A DNA stretch of 64,000 nt from CAVOXO01 sp963700425 (GCA_963700425.1 CAVOXO010000001.1:248001-312000), one strand, 5' to 3'; shown: positions 26,033 through 35,978, counted from the first letter of the stretch. Program-made: numbers and translations. The notes: generated from the sequence alone by a model not told the origin.

Positions 26033-27208
26033 ATGAGTGGAGCCAACCGGGTTGCGGTCGTCGGCATCGGCCAGACCGAACATGCCGCGGTTCGCGGAGA
26101 CGTGTCGCTTCCGGGTCTGCTGCGCGAGGCCGTGTATCGGGCGCTCGCCGACGCCCACATGACCATGGACGACATCGACGCCATCGTCGTCGGGAAGGCA
26201 CCGGACTTCTTCGAGGGCATCATGATGCCCGAGGGGTACCTGGCCGAGGCCATCGGCGCGGTCGGCAAGCCTCTGTTGCGGGTGCACACCGCGGGTTCGG
26301 TCGGTGGATCGACCGCCATCGTGGCGGCGTCCCACGTGGAGTCCGGCGTCTTCGACCGGGTGCTGACCATCGGCTGGGAGATGCAGTCGATTTCCGAGGC
26401 GATGTGGGCGCTGTCGTTCCCCATCCCGTTCCAACAGCAACTGGTGGCCGGCGCCGGTGGCTTCTTCGCCCCGTTCATCCGCGAGTACATACGCCGGTCG
26501 AAGGCCCCCGACGACATCGGCATCCTCGTTGCGGTCAAGGACCGGCTGAACGCCCTGAAGAACCCCTACGCTCACCTGCACGAACCCGACATCACCTACG
26601 ACTCGGTCAAGGAGTCGTTCATGTTGTGGGAGCCCATTCGCTACTCCGAGACCTGCCCGTCGTCCGATGGTGCCATGGCGCTGGTGCTGGCGTCGGAGTC
26701 GGCCGCCGAGGAATCGGCGGCATCGAGTGGGGTTCGGCCCGCGTGGGTCCACGGATCCGCCATGCGGTCCGAGCCGGCGACGGCCAACGGTCGTGATCAG
26801 GTGTCACCGCAGGCCAGCAAGGACTGTGCGGCCGACGTGTACGCCCAGGCCGGCATCACCGATCCGCGAGGCCAGATCGACGTCGTCGAGATGTACGTGC
26901 CGTTCAGCTGGTACGAGCCGATGTGGCTCGAAAGCCTCGGCTTCGCGCCCGAGGGCGAGGGCTGGATGCTCACCGAGTCCGGCGTGACCCAGATGGACGG
27001 CGATCTGCCGGTCAACTGCTCGGGCGGCGTGTTGTCGACCAACCCCATCGGGGCGTCGGGGATGCTCCGCTTCGGAGAGGCGGCCATGCAGGTGCGCGGT
27101 ACCGCCGGTGCCCACCAGATCGACGGCGCCCGTCGGGCGTTGGGTCATGCCTACGGTGGTGCAGCCCAGTTCTTCGCCATGTGGGTGGTGGGGTCCGAAC
27201 GACCCTGA
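26033..27208 (+). CDS. Second thiolase-like protein, Ltp2-like, Cys-less
   Basis: 391 residues, starting 1 bp after the previous stop. Thiolase fold, with the nucleophile loop RVHTAGSVGGSTAIVAA (about 84-100), where Cys is replaced by Ala/Ser. The later catalytic loops are EMYVPFSWYEPMWLE (about 287) and ALGHAYGGAAQFFAMWVVG (about 369-387); the final CxG of true thiolases is also missing. The pattern fits the lipid-transfer/Ltp2 branch. Paired with the preceding gene it could make a heteromeric aldolase or thiolase-like complex with the DUF35 proteins. Substrate is inferred to be a CoA ester from lipid or steroid breakdown. Confidence 0.8.
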   Translation: MSGANRVAVVGIGQTEHAAVRGDVSLPGLLREAVYRALADAHMTMDDIDAIVVGKAPDFFEGIMMPEGYLAEAIGAVGKPLLRVHTAGSVGGSTAIVAASHVESGVFDRVLTIGWEMQSISEAMWALSFPIPFQQQLVAGAGGFFAPFIREYIRRSKAPDDIGILVAVKDRLNALKNPYAHLHEPDITYDSVKESFMLWEPIRYSETCPSSDGAMALVLASESAAEESAASSGVRPAWVHGSAMRSEPATANGRDQVSPQASKDCAADVYAQAGITDPRGQIDVVEMYVPFSWYEPMWLESLGFAPEGEGWMLTESGVTQMDGDLPVNCSGGVLSTNPIGASGMLRFGEAAMQVRGTAGAHQIDGARRALGHAYGGAAQFFAMWVVGSERP

Positions 27209-27256
27209 GCCGGCCCACGTCGAGCTGACCGCGTCGGAGTCTGCGAGGCTGACCCG

Positions 27257-28923
27257 ATGACCGACACGACCTTTGTCGCCCGTCGTATCCACACCATGAA
27301 CCCCGGTCGACCGGGTGCTACTGCGGTGAGGGTGCGCGACGGTCGGGTCCTGGCCGTCGGCAACCTCGAGGAGTGCGCGGCATGGGGAGATCATGTCGTC
27401 GATCGCACCTTCGAGGGCAGGATCCTCACCCCCGGATTCATCGAGGCCCACTCCCACGTGACCGAGGGGGCGTTCAGCCTGTTCCCCTATGTCGGCTGGT
27501 TCGATCGACCCCGTCCGGACGGAACGACGGCGCCGGGTGTCAACACCTATCGGGACCTCATCGAGCGGTTGCGGGCCGCCGATGACGCCCTCGCCGACCC
27601 GCACGAGACGTTGGTGGCCGTGGGCTTCGACCCCATCTACTTCACCGACGACGAGGCGCTCGACCGCCGTCACCTCGACGAGGTGTCCACGAACCGGCCG
27701 GTCTACGTGATCCACGCCAGCATCCACCTGGCCAGCACCAACTCGGCGGCGCTGGATTCGGCCTCGATCACCCGGGAGACGATGACCGCAGGCGTCGTGA
27801 AGGGCCCAGATGGCGAACCGACGGGTGTGCTCGAGGAGTTGCCGGCCATGTCGCTGTGCGGCGACGCCTTCGCGGTGCTCATCGACCGTCTGGGACGTCG
27901 TGAGGCCCTCGAGTCCTTCGGCCGCCTCGCCGACGAACGTGGGGGTGACGACCGTGTCGGATCTCGGTGGTTTCGCCCTGGTCAACCCCGGCAGCGACCA
28001 GGTGTGGCACGACGTGGCCGATGTCGATGAGTTTCCCGGCCCGGGTCCTGCTCTACAACATGGCGGCGATGCCCGGCGGTGGTGGGGACTGGGACGCCGT
28101 GGCCGAGGCGGCGGTCGCGCTGCGGTTGCGCGACACCGACAAGGTCCGCTCGCCCGGGGTGAAGATCGTGTTGGACGGGTCGATCCAGGGATTCACCGCG
28201 GCGATGGACTGGCCCGGCTACCACCGGGGCGAGGACCACGGCCAGCTGCTGTTCGCTCCCGAGCAGGTCCGGGACATGATCGGGGCGTTTCACCGGAATC
28301 GGGTCAACGTCCATGTGCACTGCAACGGGAGCCGGACCATCGACCTCACCCTCGACGCGGTGGAGGACGCGCTGTGTTCGTTCGCCTGGCTCGATCACCG
28401 CCACACCGTCCAGCACTGCCAGATCGCCACGCCGGCGCAGTTCCGTCGCATGGCCCGACTGGGTATGTGCGCCAACCTGTTCGCCAACCACCTGTGGTAC
28501 TGGGGCGACCAGCACCACGACATCACCCTCGGCCCCGAGCGGGCATCACAGATGGAGCCGGCGGCGACGGCGGCTCGCGAGGGTGTCAGCTTCGCGCTCC
28601 ACACCGACGCCAGCGTCACCCCATTGGGGTCGCTGCAGTCGATGTGGTGCGCCGTCAACCGGCGCACCCCGTCGGGTCGGGTGCTCGGCCCCGAAGAACG
28701 GATCAGCCCGGCCCAGGCACTGGCGGCGGTGACGGTCGGGTCGGCTCATCAGACCCACCTGGACGCAGAACTCGGCTCGATCGAGTGCGGGAAGTGGGCC
28801 GACTTCGCCGTCCTCGACGCCGATCCGCTCGAGGTCGACCCGGTGGAGATCCGGGACGTCCCGGTGTGGGGAACGGTGCTGGCCGGGACGCCACGACCCT
28901 CGGCTCGGGTGATGGCCGGCTGA
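27257..28923 (+). CDS. YtcJ-type amidohydrolase (two frameshifts)
   Basis: About 555 residues if shifts near 27940 (after GAACGTGGGGG) and 28035 (TTTCCCGGCCC) are repaired. Motifs: metal site EAHSHVTEG (about 57), the central VKIVLDGSIQGFTA, HVHCNGSRTIDLTLDA and C-terminal HTDASVTPLGSL. This is an amidohydrolase_3/YtcJ layout. Members hydrolyse N-acyl or amide bonds with a metal in a TIM barrel; substrate unknown. Both breaks lie in G/C homopolymers and the fragments join in register, so I read this as an intact gene with assembly indels. Confidence 0.82.
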
Positions 28924-28962
28924 CCCCCGCCGGCTCGTCTCTTCGAGGGCTAGCTTTCGGTG

Positions 28963-29433
28963 ATGACCAGTGACGTGAGCGTGAGCCGGGACATCGGTGC
29001 ATCGACCGATCGCGTGTGGGCGATGGTGTCGGATCTGACGCGGATGGGTGAGTGGTCACCCGAGAACGTCGGTGGCGAATGGACGGGTGGTTCGACCGGA
29101 CCCGAGCCGGGTGCGAGGTTCCGCGGTGCGAACAAGAACGGCAGGAAGGAGTGGGCGTCGATGGTGACCGTCGTCGATTCCGACCCCGGCCGGAGGTTCT
29201 CGTTTCGCGTGACGGCCTTCGGTATCAAGGTCGCCGACTGGGGATACGACCTCGAGTCCACGCCGACCGGGTGCCGGGTCACCGAGACGTGGACCGATCT
29301 TCGGCCCAGTTGGTTCAAGCCACTTTCCCGAATGGCCACCGGTGTGTCCGAGCGCCGGAGTCACACCCGGTCAGGCATCGAGTTGACGCTCGAACGGCTC
29401 GGCACCGCAGCAGAGGCCGACGGCCAGGTGTAG
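28963..29433 (+). CDS. SRPBCC-family (polyketide cyclase/START-like) protein
   Basis: 156 residues. Starts as SRPBCC proteins do (VSVSRDIGASTDRVWAMVSDLTRMGEWSPE) and ends in a long C-terminal helix (RRSHTRSGIELTLERLG) that closes the hydrophobic cavity. Such proteins bind or transform lipophilic ligands; without further motifs I give no reaction. Starts with ATG 28963; a GTG one codon earlier is possible. Stands alone between the amidohydrolase and the glycosyltransferase. Confidence 0.85.
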   Translation: MTSDVSVSRDIGASTDRVWAMVSDLTRMGEWSPENVGGEWTGGSTGPEPGARFRGANKNGRKEWASMVTVVDSDPGRRFSFRVTAFGIKVADWGYDLESTPTGCRVTETWTDLRPSWFKPLSRMATGVSERRSHTRSGIELTLERLGTAAEADGQV

Positions 29434-29519
29434 TACCGCGTCGTCCCGTCGACGAGGGAACCGCCGGAGATCCGCGGGCAGAGGCCACCCCTCGGAGGTC
29501 TCCTGCAGGACGAGGGTGA

Positions 29520-30665
29520 ATGTGGAACGCTGTGTCCGTGGCCGCATCGCCAGTCGAGACGGAGCGAGACGTCGACCTCGGGGGACCCGACTTCCGGGTG
29601 ACCATGTACACGGACTCGGAAGCCAGGGGTGGCGCAGAGATGGTTCTCGCGCACCTGCTGAGTGGGCTTCCCGAGTGTGCGACGGTGTCGCTCATCGGCG
29701 TCGACGAGAACGTCGTCGAGTGGTTGTCGGGCCACCGCACGACGGCAACGAGCAGCGTCGTGGCACCGATCCGAGACCGGAAGGACCTCGCCGGAATGTG
29801 GAGGCACCGCAAGGCATTCGCCGCCTCCCGGCCCGACATCATCCATTTCAACCTGCATTCGATGTCGTCATGCCAGTGGGCGATGGCTGCCGCCGAAACG
29901 CTCCGCGAGCCGAAATGCATGGCGGTGGAGAACTCGCCGATGGGGACATGGTCGGCGACCTCGAAGAGGCTCAAGAAGCTGACGTCGGCACGACTCGCCG
30001 CCCACATCGCGGTCGGCGAACGAACGGCGCGAACCATCGAGACGAATGGTGAGTTGCCGAACGGTTCCGTCCGCACCATCTACCACGGGATCGCCGAGGT
30101 GGAGCCAGGGGTGCCGATGCGTCCGAGCACCGGTCCCGTCATCGGCACGATTGCGCGGCACGATCCCGTCAAGGGTATCGACGTGCTCATCGACGCCATG
30201 GCGGATCTGCCCGATGTCCATCTGATCGTGGTCGGGTCGGGCTCGGAAACCGACAGGCTGGTGGCTCAACGCGATCGGTTGGGTCTGGCCGATCGCGTCC
30301 ATTTCCGAGACGTCGCCTGGAACGAGAAGGCCACGGATCATCTGGCGTCGTTCGACGTCTTCGTTCTCCCCTCCCGGCTCGAAGGGTTCCCCGTGACGGT
30401 GATGGAGGCGGCGATGGCCGGACTGCCCGTGGTCGTCACCGACGTGGGAAGCGTCCGAGAGTCGGTCTCCCACGGGACGACGGGGATCGTGGTTCCGCCT
30501 GAGGACCCGGCAGCGATGGCCCGAGCTGTGAGGGAACTCCTCGACGATCCCCAGCTGAGACGGCAGATGGGCTGCGCCGCGCGTCAACGTGCCGAAGAGC
30601 GCTTCACCATCGATGCCACGGTGGCGAGTTACATGAAGGTCTATCGAGAACTCCTGGCAACCTGA
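29520..30665 (+). CDS. GT4-family glycosyltransferase
   Basis: 381 residues. GT-B fold: an N-terminal acceptor domain with MYTDSEARGGAEMVLAHLL, then the GT4 donor-domain signatures IGTIARHDPVKGIDVLIDA (about 200) and DVFVLPSRLEGFPVTVMEAAMAGLPVV (about 281-307). The E-x7-E catalytic motif is visible in EGFPVTVME. It transfers a sugar from a nucleotide donor to an unknown acceptor such as a cell-surface glycan or lipid. No other sugar genes are adjacent, so the pathway is unknown. Confidence 0.9.
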   Translation: MWNAVSVAASPVETERDVDLGGPDFRVTMYTDSEARGGAEMVLAHLLSGLPECATVSLIGVDENVVEWLSGHRTTATSSVVAPIRDRKDLAGMWRHRKAFAASRPDIIHFNLHSMSSCQWAMAAAETLREPKCMAVENSPMGTWSATSKRLKKLTSARLAAHIAVGERTARTIETNGELPNGSVRTIYHGIAEVEPGVPMRPSTGPVIGTIARHDPVKGIDVLIDAMADLPDVHLIVVGSGSETDRLVAQRDRLGLADRVHFRDVAWNEKATDHLASFDVFVLPSRLEGFPVTVMEAAMAGLPVVVTDVGSVRESVSHGTTGIVVPPEDPAAMARAVRELLDDPQLRRQMGCAARQRAEERFTIDATVASYMKVYRELLAT

Positions 30666-30684
30666 GGAGGCGCGCTCGTCGCCG

Positions 30685-30945
30685 CTAGCGCTCGTCGCGG
30701 CGGGTCTTCCTCCGCTGGCGACGTCGCAGTACTCCCAGTCCGACCCACACCAGAGCGCCGGCGACGGCCGAGACGAGCGTCACCAGCCACAGGGGCCAGA
30801 TGAAGCGAAGGAAGAGGAAGTCGACGCTGACGTCCTCGCGGTTCTGGAACATGAAGACCACCAGGGTTGTGGCACCGGCCAGCGATGCAATGACGCCGCC
30901 CCCCAACCGTCGTCCACCGCCGGTGTCGGTTTCGTCGTACGCCAC
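30685..30945 (-). CDS. LapA-domain small membrane protein
   Basis: 86 residues from GTG 30945, supported by an AGGGAG ribosome site 6 bases upstream. Two membrane helices (VIASLAGATTLVVFMFQN and LWLVTLVSAVAGALVWVGLGVL) with the conserved QNREDVSVDFLFLRF link between them. The end is a basic tail RRRQRRKTRRDER. This is the layout of LapA/DUF1049 proteins, which in other bacteria act in lipopolysaccharide regulation or membrane organisation; in actinobacteria the role is unknown. Convergent with the glycosyltransferase 20 bp away. Confidence 0.8.
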   Translation of the reverse strand: MAYDETDTGGGRRLGGGVIASLAGATTLVVFMFQNREDVSVDFLFLRFIWPLWLVTLVSAVAGALVWVGLGVLRRRQRRKTRRDER

Positions 30946-31156
30946 GTCGTTCTCCCTGCACAGTCGGTCGGTCCCCGGCCTGTGGACGAGCGTAGCGGCG
31001 GTCTCCGCATCCACCAGGGCAGACGAGGTCGATCGGCGATGCGGCAGCTGCATGACGGGTGTCGCCGACTTCGGAGCGCGTCGGCCGCAGATCCCGTGAC
31101 TCGCGAACCGACACAGGACTACCGTTGTGACGAAGCCGACCCGGGGAGCATTTCCT

Positions 31157-31330
31157 ATGAAGCAGTTCGCATGCGGGACGTTGATGGATGGTTGCGACGG
31201 CGTGGTGCAGGGGGAGACCGAGGACGAGGTTCTCTCCGCTGCTGCGTCGCATGCGGCCGAGGCGCACGGCATCAACGAGGTGACCGACGAGTTGGCGTCG
31301 GCCATCCGCGCCGGGATCACCGACGCCTGA
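31157..31330 (+). CDS. DUF1059 small protein
   Basis: 57 residues from ATG 31157. It has the DUF1059 pattern: MKQFACGTLMDGCDGVVQGETEDEVL with two Cys (residues 6 and 13), followed by a helix with AAEAHGINEVTDEL. The family is widespread in actinobacteria and archaea, about this length, and without a known function; the Cys and His residues suggest possible metal binding. It has its own 200-bp upstream region and probably its own promoter. Confidence 0.85.
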   Translation: MKQFACGTLMDGCDGVVQGETEDEVLSAAASHAAEAHGINEVTDELASAIRAGITDA

Positions 31331-31436
31331 CCCTCGAGGTCGTGGCCCGCTTCGTGTGACCGATCCGTCCGATCTCCGCCGGCGGGGGGCACGGGCTCAT
31401 GACGGGGTGGTACGAACGGCGCGGACGCGGTCCGGG

Positions 31437-32396
31437 CTAGGGCACGAGGTCGCCGATGCTCTCGTCGTCCACCAGGTCGGCGAGCGCCACGAAGACGAGT
31501 GTCGACCCGGACCCGCTGTCGCCGGGCAGCCGCGTGACGGTCCGACGACGACCGACGACCTGCACACGTCGGCGGTCGGTCCGGCCCGCAGTGGCCACCG
31601 AGCCCTTCACCCTCACGACTCCCGGCGGAAGTGCCTCGAGGAACGCTTCGAGACGGCCCGGCTGAAGGGGCTCCTCCGAAGTCCACGTCCACGTCAGGTA
31701 GCCGGTCGGCGCATCGTGGTGGTGTGCGGTCGGTGCGGTCGCGGTTGCGGCCGGGTCGGGTGGTCGGCCGGGCGTGGACCGCGAGTCGAGGATCATCGAG
31801 GCGGGGAGGGCGCCGTCGGTGACCTCGACGATCGGCGCCCCCGCGCTCGCCTCGGCGAGGTGCGTCCGAACCGCCGCCACCGCGTCGGGCTCGACGAGGT
31901 CGGACTTCGTGAGCGCCACCAGATCGGCCGCGGCGAGCTGCCGCCGCACCTCGACGGCCACGTAGCGACTCTTCAGCAGCTCTCCGATCTGGTCGGCCGC
32001 GGCGCAGACGATCACCCCGCCGGGGCGTAGCGGTTCCACGGTCCCCCAGGCGGCGGGCACCGCCGGATCGGCCACCCCGCTCGCCTCGATCACGATGTGG
32101 TGGGGGCGGGGCGAGCGCGTCAGGAGGGTACGCAGCGCGTCGAGCAGGTCGCCGCTGAGCGAACAGCACACGCACCCGTTGGGCAGGTCGACGATGCCGT
32201 CGTGGCCCATGTCGCCCAGCTGGGCCGAGTCGATCCCCACCTCACCCACATCGTTGACGATGACCGCGACCCGTAGGCCGTGGTCGTCGGCGAGCAGGTG
32301 TGACAGCAGAGTGGTCTTGCCGGCGCCGAGGTAGCCCCCGATGACGGTGAGTGGAACGAGTGGCGAGCCTGCGTCGACGGGAAGGGACATGGTCAC
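31437..32396 (-). CDS. CobW/COG0523-family GTPase
   Basis: 319 residues. Walker A GYLGAGKTTLL (about 21-31), the metal-binding GCVCCSL of the COG0523 CxCC motif (about 74), Walker B VIEASGVADP, and TKSDL (about 163), which gives guanine specificity. The C-terminal domain is shorter than usual, with a HHHD metal-ligand run (about 225). COG0523 GTPases deliver metals (Zn, Co) to client enzymes. The gene is divergent from the MFS exporter. Client unknown; zinc alcohol dehydrogenases and peptidases are in the window, but a link is speculative. Confidence 0.9.
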   Translation of the reverse strand: MTMSLPVDAGSPLVPLTVIGGYLGAGKTTLLSHLLADDHGLRVAVIVNDVGEVGIDSAQLGDMGHDGIVDLPNGCVCCSLSGDLLDALRTLLTRSPRPHHIVIEASGVADPAVPAAWGTVEPLRPGGVIVCAAADQIGELLKSRYVAVEVRRQLAAADLVALTKSDLVEPDAVAAVRTHLAEASAGAPIVEVTDGALPASMILDSRSTPGRPPDPAATATAPTAHHHDAPTGYLTWTWTSEEPLQPGRLEAFLEALPPGVVRVKGSVATAGRTDRRRVQVVGRRRTVTRLPGDSGSGSTLVFVALADLVDDESIGDLVP

Positions 32397-32475
32397 GGTG
32401 CGGAGCTCTCCTGCGAGCCCCGCACGGTGACGCTATCGGTGGGCCGCGCCGGAGCCGAACGCCTAGCGTGCGGCG

Positions 32476-33705
32476 ATGTCCGTTCCCACCGCGCCGCCCG
32501 CCGTGGCCGCACCCGGCGCCCCGATTCGACGGGAAGGCCCCACCGTTGCCTACCTGGCGTTCCTGGGGATCGTCATGGCGGTCGGGGTGGACATCGCGCT
32601 GCCGGCGTTCGACGCCATCCGCGAGAGCTTCGGGATGTCGGCGAACTCGTCGACGGTGTCCCTGGTCGGCACCACCTACTTCCTGGGAATGGCCCTGGGG
32701 CAGTTGATCATCGGCCCCGCTGCCGATCGGTTCGGCCGGAACGCGTGTCTGCGGGTGACCATCGCCGTGTCGGTGCTCGGCGCCATTGGCGCCTCGTTCG
32801 CTCCCAGCTTCGTCGTCCTCCTGGCGGCGCGGTTCGTCTGGGGGATGGGTTCGGCCGGCCCGGCGGTGCTCCGAACCGCCATCGCTCGCGACCTGTTCGC
32901 CGGCGACCAGATGGCCCGGGTCGTCTCGAAGATCATGGCGGTGTTCCTGTTGGGGCCGATCTTCGTTCCCTCGATCGGCCAGCTGGTGCTCGACAACTCA
33001 TCGTGGCGGGGCGTGTTCGTCACCGCCGTCGTGGTCGGAGCCGTGGCATTCGGCTGGACGGTCGCCTTCGGTGAGACCCTCCCCGTGGAGCACCGGAGGG
33101 CGTTCGACCCCGCATCGTTGTTGGCCGGAGCGCGAGAGGTCTTCGCCAATCGGCCGACCGTGGCGTTCATCTGCGCCCAGACCTTCACGACGGGAGCGTT
33201 CTTCATCTTCCTGGGGAGTTCCCAACCGGTGATGGAACATCTCTACGACCGCGGTGACGAATTCGCCCGCTACTTCGGGTTGGCGGGGATCATCATGGCG
33301 CTCAGCCTCATCGCGTCGCAGCGCGCCATCGGTCGCTTCGGAGCGCGGCAGGTGATCGCCCCGATGCTCGTCGGAACCGCGACCCTCTCCTGTGTGGGAC
33401 TCGCCGTCGCTGTCGCCGCCGGCGGTGTCCCGTCGTTCTGGGTGTGGTTCGTGTGGATCGCCACCACCAACGCCACCCTCATCGTGGTGACACCGATGTG
33501 CAACGCCCTGGCGCTCGAGCCGATGGGGGCCCTGGCGGGCACTGCGTCCGCTCTGTTGGGTTTCGTCACCCTGGCGGGCGGAGCGATCGCCGCGTCCGTC
33601 TTCGACCGGCTCATCACCGACTCGGTGACGCCGATGATCGCGGGATACCTGGCGTTCTCCCTCAGCGCGTTGGGTTGCGTGACCTGGGCGCTCCGCCGAG
33701 GGTGA
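32476..33705 (+). CDS. Bcr/CflA-type MFS multidrug transporter
   Basis: 409 residues with about 12 membrane helices. The N-terminal motif MAVGVDIALPAFDAIRESFG followed by LVGTTYFLGMALGQLIIGPAADRFGRN (motif A, about 56-82) and VWGMGSAGPAVLRTAIARDLF is that of the Bcr/CflA drug-proton antiporters. It would export a small hydrophobic compound with proton entry. The start codon is 80 bp from the divergent CobW gene, so they may share a control region. No adjacent TetR or MarR regulator is seen. Confidence 0.9.
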   Translation: MSVPTAPPAVAAPGAPIRREGPTVAYLAFLGIVMAVGVDIALPAFDAIRESFGMSANSSTVSLVGTTYFLGMALGQLIIGPAADRFGRNACLRVTIAVSVLGAIGASFAPSFVVLLAARFVWGMGSAGPAVLRTAIARDLFAGDQMARVVSKIMAVFLLGPIFVPSIGQLVLDNSSWRGVFVTAVVVGAVAFGWTVAFGETLPVEHRRAFDPASLLAGAREVFANRPTVAFICAQTFTTGAFFIFLGSSQPVMEHLYDRGDEFARYFGLAGIIMALSLIASQRAIGRFGARQVIAPMLVGTATLSCVGLAVAVAAGGVPSFWVWFVWIATTNATLIVVTPMCNALALEPMGALAGTASALLGFVTLAGGAIAASVFDRLITDSVTPMIAGYLAFSLSALGCVTWALRRG

Positions 33706-33706
33706 G

Positions 33707-35100
33707 TCAGGCCGTCGGTCCGGCGATCGAGGGCGTCAACTCCGCCCAGGCGCCGAATCCGCCGAGGATGTCCGAGACGTCGGCGAAGCCGTTGTTCCGA
33801 AGGGTGCTCGCCGCGGTGGAGGAACGGTATCCACCGGCGCAGAAGACGACAGTCGGTCGCTGAGGGTCGAGTTCGTCCATCCGGGCGGGCAATTGGCCGA
33901 CGGGGATGTTGATCGATCCGGGAATTGTTCCCGCCTCCAGCTCGCCGGGATTGCGCACGTCGATCACCTGGATGTCGCGGAGCTCACCCAGTCGATCTGC
34001 CGCGGCGACAGCCGACAGCCGGGAAGCGATCTCCACCTCCTCGGGGTGCTCGAAGAGCTGGCGTTCGGGGTCGACGACGTAGCCGATCACCCGGTCGTAC
34101 CCGATTCGCCCCAGACGGTTCTTGCCGCTGAGTTCGAGCCCCGGTTCCACGAACAGCACGATGTCGTCGTCGTGCCGCAGGATGGACCCGGCGAACTCCG
34201 CGTAACGGCCCTCGAGCCCCACGTTGATCGACCCCCGGAGGTGCCCGAACGCGAACTGCTCGGGTCCCTCCCGTCGACCAGGACGGCGCCCGAATCGAGC
34301 GCCTGGCGCATCTGGTCCCACTCCAGCGCGGTGGGGAGCTCCGCCTCGTCCATGAGGGCGCGGTCCTTGCGGTTGAGCACCGCGTCGTAGACGAAGTACC
34401 CGGGGGCAGGAGGTTGGCCCTCGGTGACCAGCTCCATGAAGGTGGCCTTGTCGGGCGCGGCGATGGCGTAGTTGGTTCGTCGCTGTTCGCCGATCGTCGA
34501 CCACAGCTCGGTCGACAGGTTCTTCCCGCACGCGGAGCCGGCCCCGTGGGCGGGGTACACCTTCGTCCCGTCGGGAAGTGTCATCAGTTGGGTGTGGAGG
34601 CTGTCGAACAGCTTGTCGGCGAGTTCGTCGCGTGTGAACCCGATCGACGCCAGCAGGTCGGGGCGCCCGACGTCACCGATGAACAGGGTGTCGCCGGTCA
34701 GAACCGAGTGAGGGATCTCGTCGTCACGATGTTCCCGCACGACGATGCTCATCGACTCCGGAGTGTGGCCGGGGGTGTGGCGTATCTCCAGGGTCACCTC
34801 GCCCAGATCGATGACCTCGCCGTCGGTGAATCCCCGCGACTCGAATTCGGTCTCCGCCACCGACGAATACCCGATGGTGGCGCCGGTGGCCGCCGCCAGC
34901 TCCAGGTGTCCCGAGAGGAAGTCGGCATGGAAGTGGGTCTCGAGTACATAGACGATCTCGAGCCCGGCAGCGCGTGCGTCGTCGACGTACTCGGCGATGT
35001 CGCGCTGTGGATCGACGACGACCGCGGTGCCCGATGTCTCGTCGCCGATGAGGTACGACGCGTGAGACAGGCATTCCAGGTAGTACTGATGGAAGATCAC
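33707..35100 (-). CDS. CstB-like persulfide dioxygenase-rhodanese (one frameshift)
   Basis: About 464 residues if the shift near 34268 is repaired. From GTG 35100: a metallo-beta-lactamase domain with HFHADFLSGH (His56, His58, Asp60, His65), the D-F variant typical of BaMBL-rhodanese enzymes. Then comes a first rhodanese domain lacking the Cys, and a second with active loop FCAGGYRSS. Such proteins oxidise persulfides and transfer sulfur, protecting against H2S. A GGAGG ribosome site precedes GTG. A CsoR/CstR-like palindrome lies 58 bp upstream, which fits sulfide-controlled expression. Downstream it is convergent with the MFS gene, 1 bp apart. Confidence 0.86.
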
Positions 35101-35158
35101 GGGCACCTCCACGGTCGCGGTGCACCCGACGCTACGGTGCCCGACTCCATGGCGCAAG

Positions 35159-35172
35159 TACCCCCGGGGGTA
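35159..35172. promoter_or_regulatory. CsoR/CstR-like operator
   Basis: TACCCCCGGGGGTA is a perfect 14-bp palindrome of the C-run/G-run type bound by CsoR and CstR repressors. It is 58 bp upstream of the persulfide dioxygenase-rhodanese start, with a TATA element directly at its edge. The regulator itself is not in the window. Confidence 0.6.
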
Positions 35173-35201
35173 TAGTTCGAACCTCGCCCGAACTCGTTCG
35201 C

Positions 35202-35978
35202 TCAGCCCGGAGGGTTCGGGGGCTCCGACCCGGGCAGGGTGACCAGCCACGCCACCACGTGATCGTGGCCGTTGCCCGACGCCTCGTCCAGCGCTGTCGT
35301 GTCCACCGGGGTGACCGATGAGATGTCGGCACCCCGCTCGAGGAGGAACCGGGCCGTGTCGAGTTGACCGGCACGGCAGGCGAACTGGAACGCCCGGTCG
35401 AGCAGTACCTGGGCATCGGGCATCGTCGTCCAGTGCGGCAACATGCCGATGTCGGTGCGGAGTTGCCCGTCGTCGTCGAAGAACTCAGCGACCAGGTCGA
35501 GGCGGCCGAGCGCCGCAGCGCCCGGCAGGTAGTTGGCGGCACCGAGTTCGAGAAGACGGGCGGCCGCCCCGTAGTTCTCGAAGATGATCGCCTCCTCGAA
35601 GGGGGTGCAGCCGCCGAACACGCCACCCAGGGGATCGACCCTGGCGCCCCTGTCCACCAGCGCGTCGACCGCGGCGACGTCGTCGGAACTGGCCGCCCAG
35701 TGCAGCGGCGTCTCGGCCACCTCCGGGGAGGGGTTCGGGAATGTCGCATCGGGGTCGGCTCCCGCGTCGATGAGCAGGGCGATCATGGTCGCGACGTTCG
35801 GTCGGTGGCCGGGCCAGTCGGTCGCATGGTGCAGCATCGACCGATCGTTCCCGCTCAGGCGAGCCGTCGCCAGATGGGGGTCGTCGACGAGGAGCGCCGC
35901 GGTGAGTTCGGCGTCGCCCGCGGTGATGGCGGCGACCAGGGAACGGATGGCGGTCTCGTCGGTGGGTCGGTCCGTCAC
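35202..35978 (-). CDS. Ankyrin-repeat protein
   Basis: 258 residues built of ankyrin repeats: DRSMLHHATDWPGHRPNVATMIALLIDAGADPDAT, TPLHWAASSDDVAAVDALVDRGARVD, PFEEAIIFENYGAAARLLELGAANY, then a final RAFQFACRAGQLDTARFLLERGADI. They form a protein-binding scaffold; the partner is unknown. Starts with GTG; no signal peptide. The neighbouring Rieske gene begins on the same strand upstream (start 37036), and only 16 bp separate the Rieske stop from this start, so the two are likely co-transcribed. Confidence 0.88.
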   Translation of the reverse strand: MTDRPTDETAIRSLVAAITAGDAELTAALLVDDPHLATARLSGNDRSMLHHATDWPGHRPNVATMIALLIDAGADPDATFPNPSPEVAETPLHWAASSDDVAAVDALVDRGARVDPLGGVFGGCTPFEEAIIFENYGAAARLLELGAANYLPGAAALGRLDLVAEFFDDDGQLRTDIGMLPHWTTMPDAQVLLDRAFQFACRAGQLDTARFLLERGADISSVTPVDTTALDEASGNGHDHVVAWLVTLPGSEPPNPPG

